DNA of 64,000 bases from assembly GCF_963675165.1 (NCBI RefSeq), contig NC_087377.1, forward strand, positions 1-64,000, read 5' to 3'. Shown here in pieces: positions 61,991-64,000 of the stretch. The notes beneath the pieces were generated by a model. It saw only the letters and a program-made list of their open reading frames with translations, was not told the origin of the DNA and ran no database searches. A program made the position numbers and the translations under genes. Each line of letters begins with the position of its first letter. The first letter of the stretch is position 1. The DNA comes from Halichondria panicea. Its lineage: Eukaryota; Porifera; Demospongiae; Suberitida; Halichondriidae.

Positions 61991-63130
61991 TGGTCTGACT
62001 AGACAGACCACATTCACAAAATGCAAACCTTACTAGAGAAAACATAAGTCAACCACTTAGCTACAGTGTACACAGTGGGACCACACATAAAGAGGAAATT
62101 TCGCCCCTTTCAGCCTTGTTTCTCAGTAAATATAATCATTGCTCAGATCCTCCCCCTTTTCAGAGAGGTGTCACATTCCACCCCTTTCACAGTAAACAAA
62201 GCAATTTGGTAGAATGTCATTGAAAGGTCATAATTAGTGAAAGGTCACCTCCAATAGTACTGCCACATGTCCATACATGCATGGATAAATAATTACACCA
62301 TACTGTAGTGTAAAATACCATGACAAATGAAACCTCTCAGCCCATGCCAACTCAGCTAGCTATGGTTGCTCAATATTGACCTCCCTCCACCGATAAGGTC
62401 TAACACATGGGCAAGCAATACTATCGGGAAATATGAACAAAACAATGAACCTCGTGATTATTATTAGTAGCCTACAACAGGTGCCGTCTCTACAAAGCAT
62501 CTCCCCTCACCTCCATCCTTTCATGCATTCATCCATTCTTATCCTATAGCACAGCCACTGGACTGGAACATGCTGGCAGCAGATCACATTCACGCTGAGT
62601 AGGTAATGGCATATGCTAGGCCTCGTCATAGATAGTGGTATGGCCTCATCTTCAGTGCGGCCTGAGATCGAGGCTAAAAGATCCCCTTCCTCACACGTTT
62701 GTGACTTGTTGCAGTTCACCCACGTAGCGTGTCGTGCACAGAGTCATGGAGTATGTTCTCAATCTGAATCAAAATCAGTGGAAATAATTATAATCATGTG
62801 AGCTTAAATGCTTTGTAATATTGAATAACCGTGATTTCAATGGAATGTACAGGCCTTGAAATACAAAAATACGCTCGCAAAAATAGCATTAATCATCATT
62901 TATTTCTAGCTCTACGGTATCATTAACTATTGGATAGAGCTATTGGATGATACTTTATACTCTAATAAAGGTAGCGCTCACCTTTCTCCTGAGTTAGAGT
63001 GTTGGTCCATTGTGTCCAGTGCACCGTGCTAGCTAGTAGGACCACTCCAATGGATGTGCCCTCAGAGTATTAGAACTGTGATGAATGCACCACATGGCCA
63101 GTGGGTAAAGATCGTCAAACCATTAGACAA
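61991..63130. other. Repeat-rich stretch, no supported gene
   Basis: A single unit of the 45-bp OGDH-intron minisatellite near 62060-62090. A GCGGCCTGAGATCGAGGCTA element end at 62657-62676. A minus frame at 62507-62719 ends at a donor (GGATGGAG|GTGAGG) but has no recognisable protein. May be intron of the NAK kinase gene. Confidence 0.45.
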
Positions 63131-63174
63131 AATATGTTTCATTTTGTAGATTAATTTTGATAAACTTTTACCAG

Positions 63175-63791
63175 ACACGCTCACACACAAGATGGAGACG
63201 GCTGGTGAGGAAAAGCGTTCACTTGTCCTTCCCTCTATGAGCTTCCATAAGGCTGGATATCGGGTGGATACTCCTCCAAAAGACCAGCAGCAATGGATCA
63301 CCAGGCAAAGAGCATCGCAGCGAGTACAAGTGAGTGGCTAGTCATGATCAAAAGTGGATCACCTAGTATAGTGTATAGGCTGCTTTAGATGACTGGCATT
63401 CAATATCTGCTAATAGATATCATTATACTAGTGATCAAACTATACAGCCTCTGTGACAAATGCATCCATTGCTACACATTTGTTGATCCGTTACTTCATT
63501 GCGTACAGTGATGGAGAGCACGAGAGGGGCGGAGTCAGTGACAAGTTGCTATGACAACATATGATGGAGGAGTTACAAGGTGACACTGTGGAGTTTGTGT
63601 ACAACCCATTGGACGTCTTGGACTCCAGATAAAGGAACACAATTAAGAAATAGTGAGTACTGCCGCGTGCAGAGTGTGACTCTTTCCCCCACCAGAACTG
63701 TGATCTGAGCATGTCATGTGATAGGCCTTGTCTAGAGCTACAGAATGCATCTCTTAGTTTTGATATTGATTGTTTTTTAGTGAAGTTATGA
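63175..63791 (+). CDS. Two-exon gene tail, unidentified, duplicated (right copy)
   Basis: Exons 63175-63329 and 63696-63791, matching the left copy (37417-38031) with the same splice sites and phases. Substitutions in exon 1 alter a few residues (KAGYRVDTPPKDQQQW here, KAGYLVDTHPKDQQQW there) with no indels; exon 2 encodes the same 31 residues. The duplication spans at least 63130-63862. After 63862 this copy runs into unique sequence where the left copy runs into the 38-43 kb minisatellites. Confidence 0.4.
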
Positions 63792-64000
63792 CCTCCTGAA
63801 AGTTGCTTAAATTATACATTTTATGGGGAAAGCGTTGTGTTAAATCAGGCCTAAGTTTGAGAGCCCCATAACTTGTGTCAGTCTCCAAGATAATGTGTGT
63901 ATTTAGTAGTGCTACAAGACTGTACATACACTATCAATTATTGCAGCTCAAGTTGATTTGAAGAAATAAAAATGTTTAAGATAATAATTGTTATGGTGGA

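Overview
The window starts at a chromosome end (70 perfect AACCCT units, i.e. the C-rich strand of a TTAGGG telomere) and runs inward on an animal chromosome. The genes have many short exons with GT-AG introns. The gene set (intron-rich OGDH, macroH2A, a TNIP/NEMO/optineurin-like adaptor, an ankyrin-GTPase-Death protein, a tandem Death-domain protein, a NAK-kinase tail) and the dense AT-rich foldback elements fit an early-branching metazoan. A demosponge is my best guess; this is inference from family knowledge, since no search was possible. All exon models below were joined by hand, by checking splice sites and reading phase.

Layout. 1-420 telomere. 421-2117 a 31-bp satellite. 2605-4277 a 104-bp satellite. 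5257-10720 about eight units of a ~0.7-kb satellite whose conserved core is an imperfect palindrome, open in both directions. 10930-15770 about four units of a ~1.2-kb satellite that carries an exon-like reading frame, intact at the inner edge (15631-15868). 16589-25074 (+) complete 23-exon 2-oxoglutarate dehydrogenase E1 gene, with nearly every larger intron made of microsatellite or minisatellite. 25819-27696 (-) complete 10-exon macroH2A. 27960-31560 repeat-rich, with nested inverted repeats. 31661-32377 (+) small TMEM243-like membrane protein, convergent with 32676-35333 (-) a coiled-coil adaptor with a NEMO/optineurin-type zinc finger. 35340-37215 Death-domain relics and tiny foldback elements. 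37417-38031 and 63175-63791 two copies of one duplicated two-exon gene tail. 38100-43030 two interleaved minisatellites with higher-order duplications. 43073-43971 a non-autonomous piggyBac element in TTAA. 44640-45270 a broken Crypton/DUF3504 relic. 46168-47994 (-) tandem Death-domain protein, preceded at 48127-48822 by a frameshifted NAK-family kinase fragment. 49148-61089 (-) an 11-exon ankyrin - P-loop GTPase - Death - Death gene. 61348-61539 (-) last exon of a NAK (AAK1/BMP2K-like) kinase gene.

How the parts relate. The right half looks like a small cluster of cytosolic signalling genes: two Death-domain genes on one strand, a decayed Death-domain relic 12 kb away, and a NEMO/ABIN-type adaptor. 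This is the kind of assembly used in innate-immune or cell-death signalling. OGDH and macroH2A are ordinary housekeeping and chromatin genes placed next to subtelomeric satellite. Most long simple frames in this window (TG/CA arrays, minisatellites) are artefacts of repeats without stop codons.
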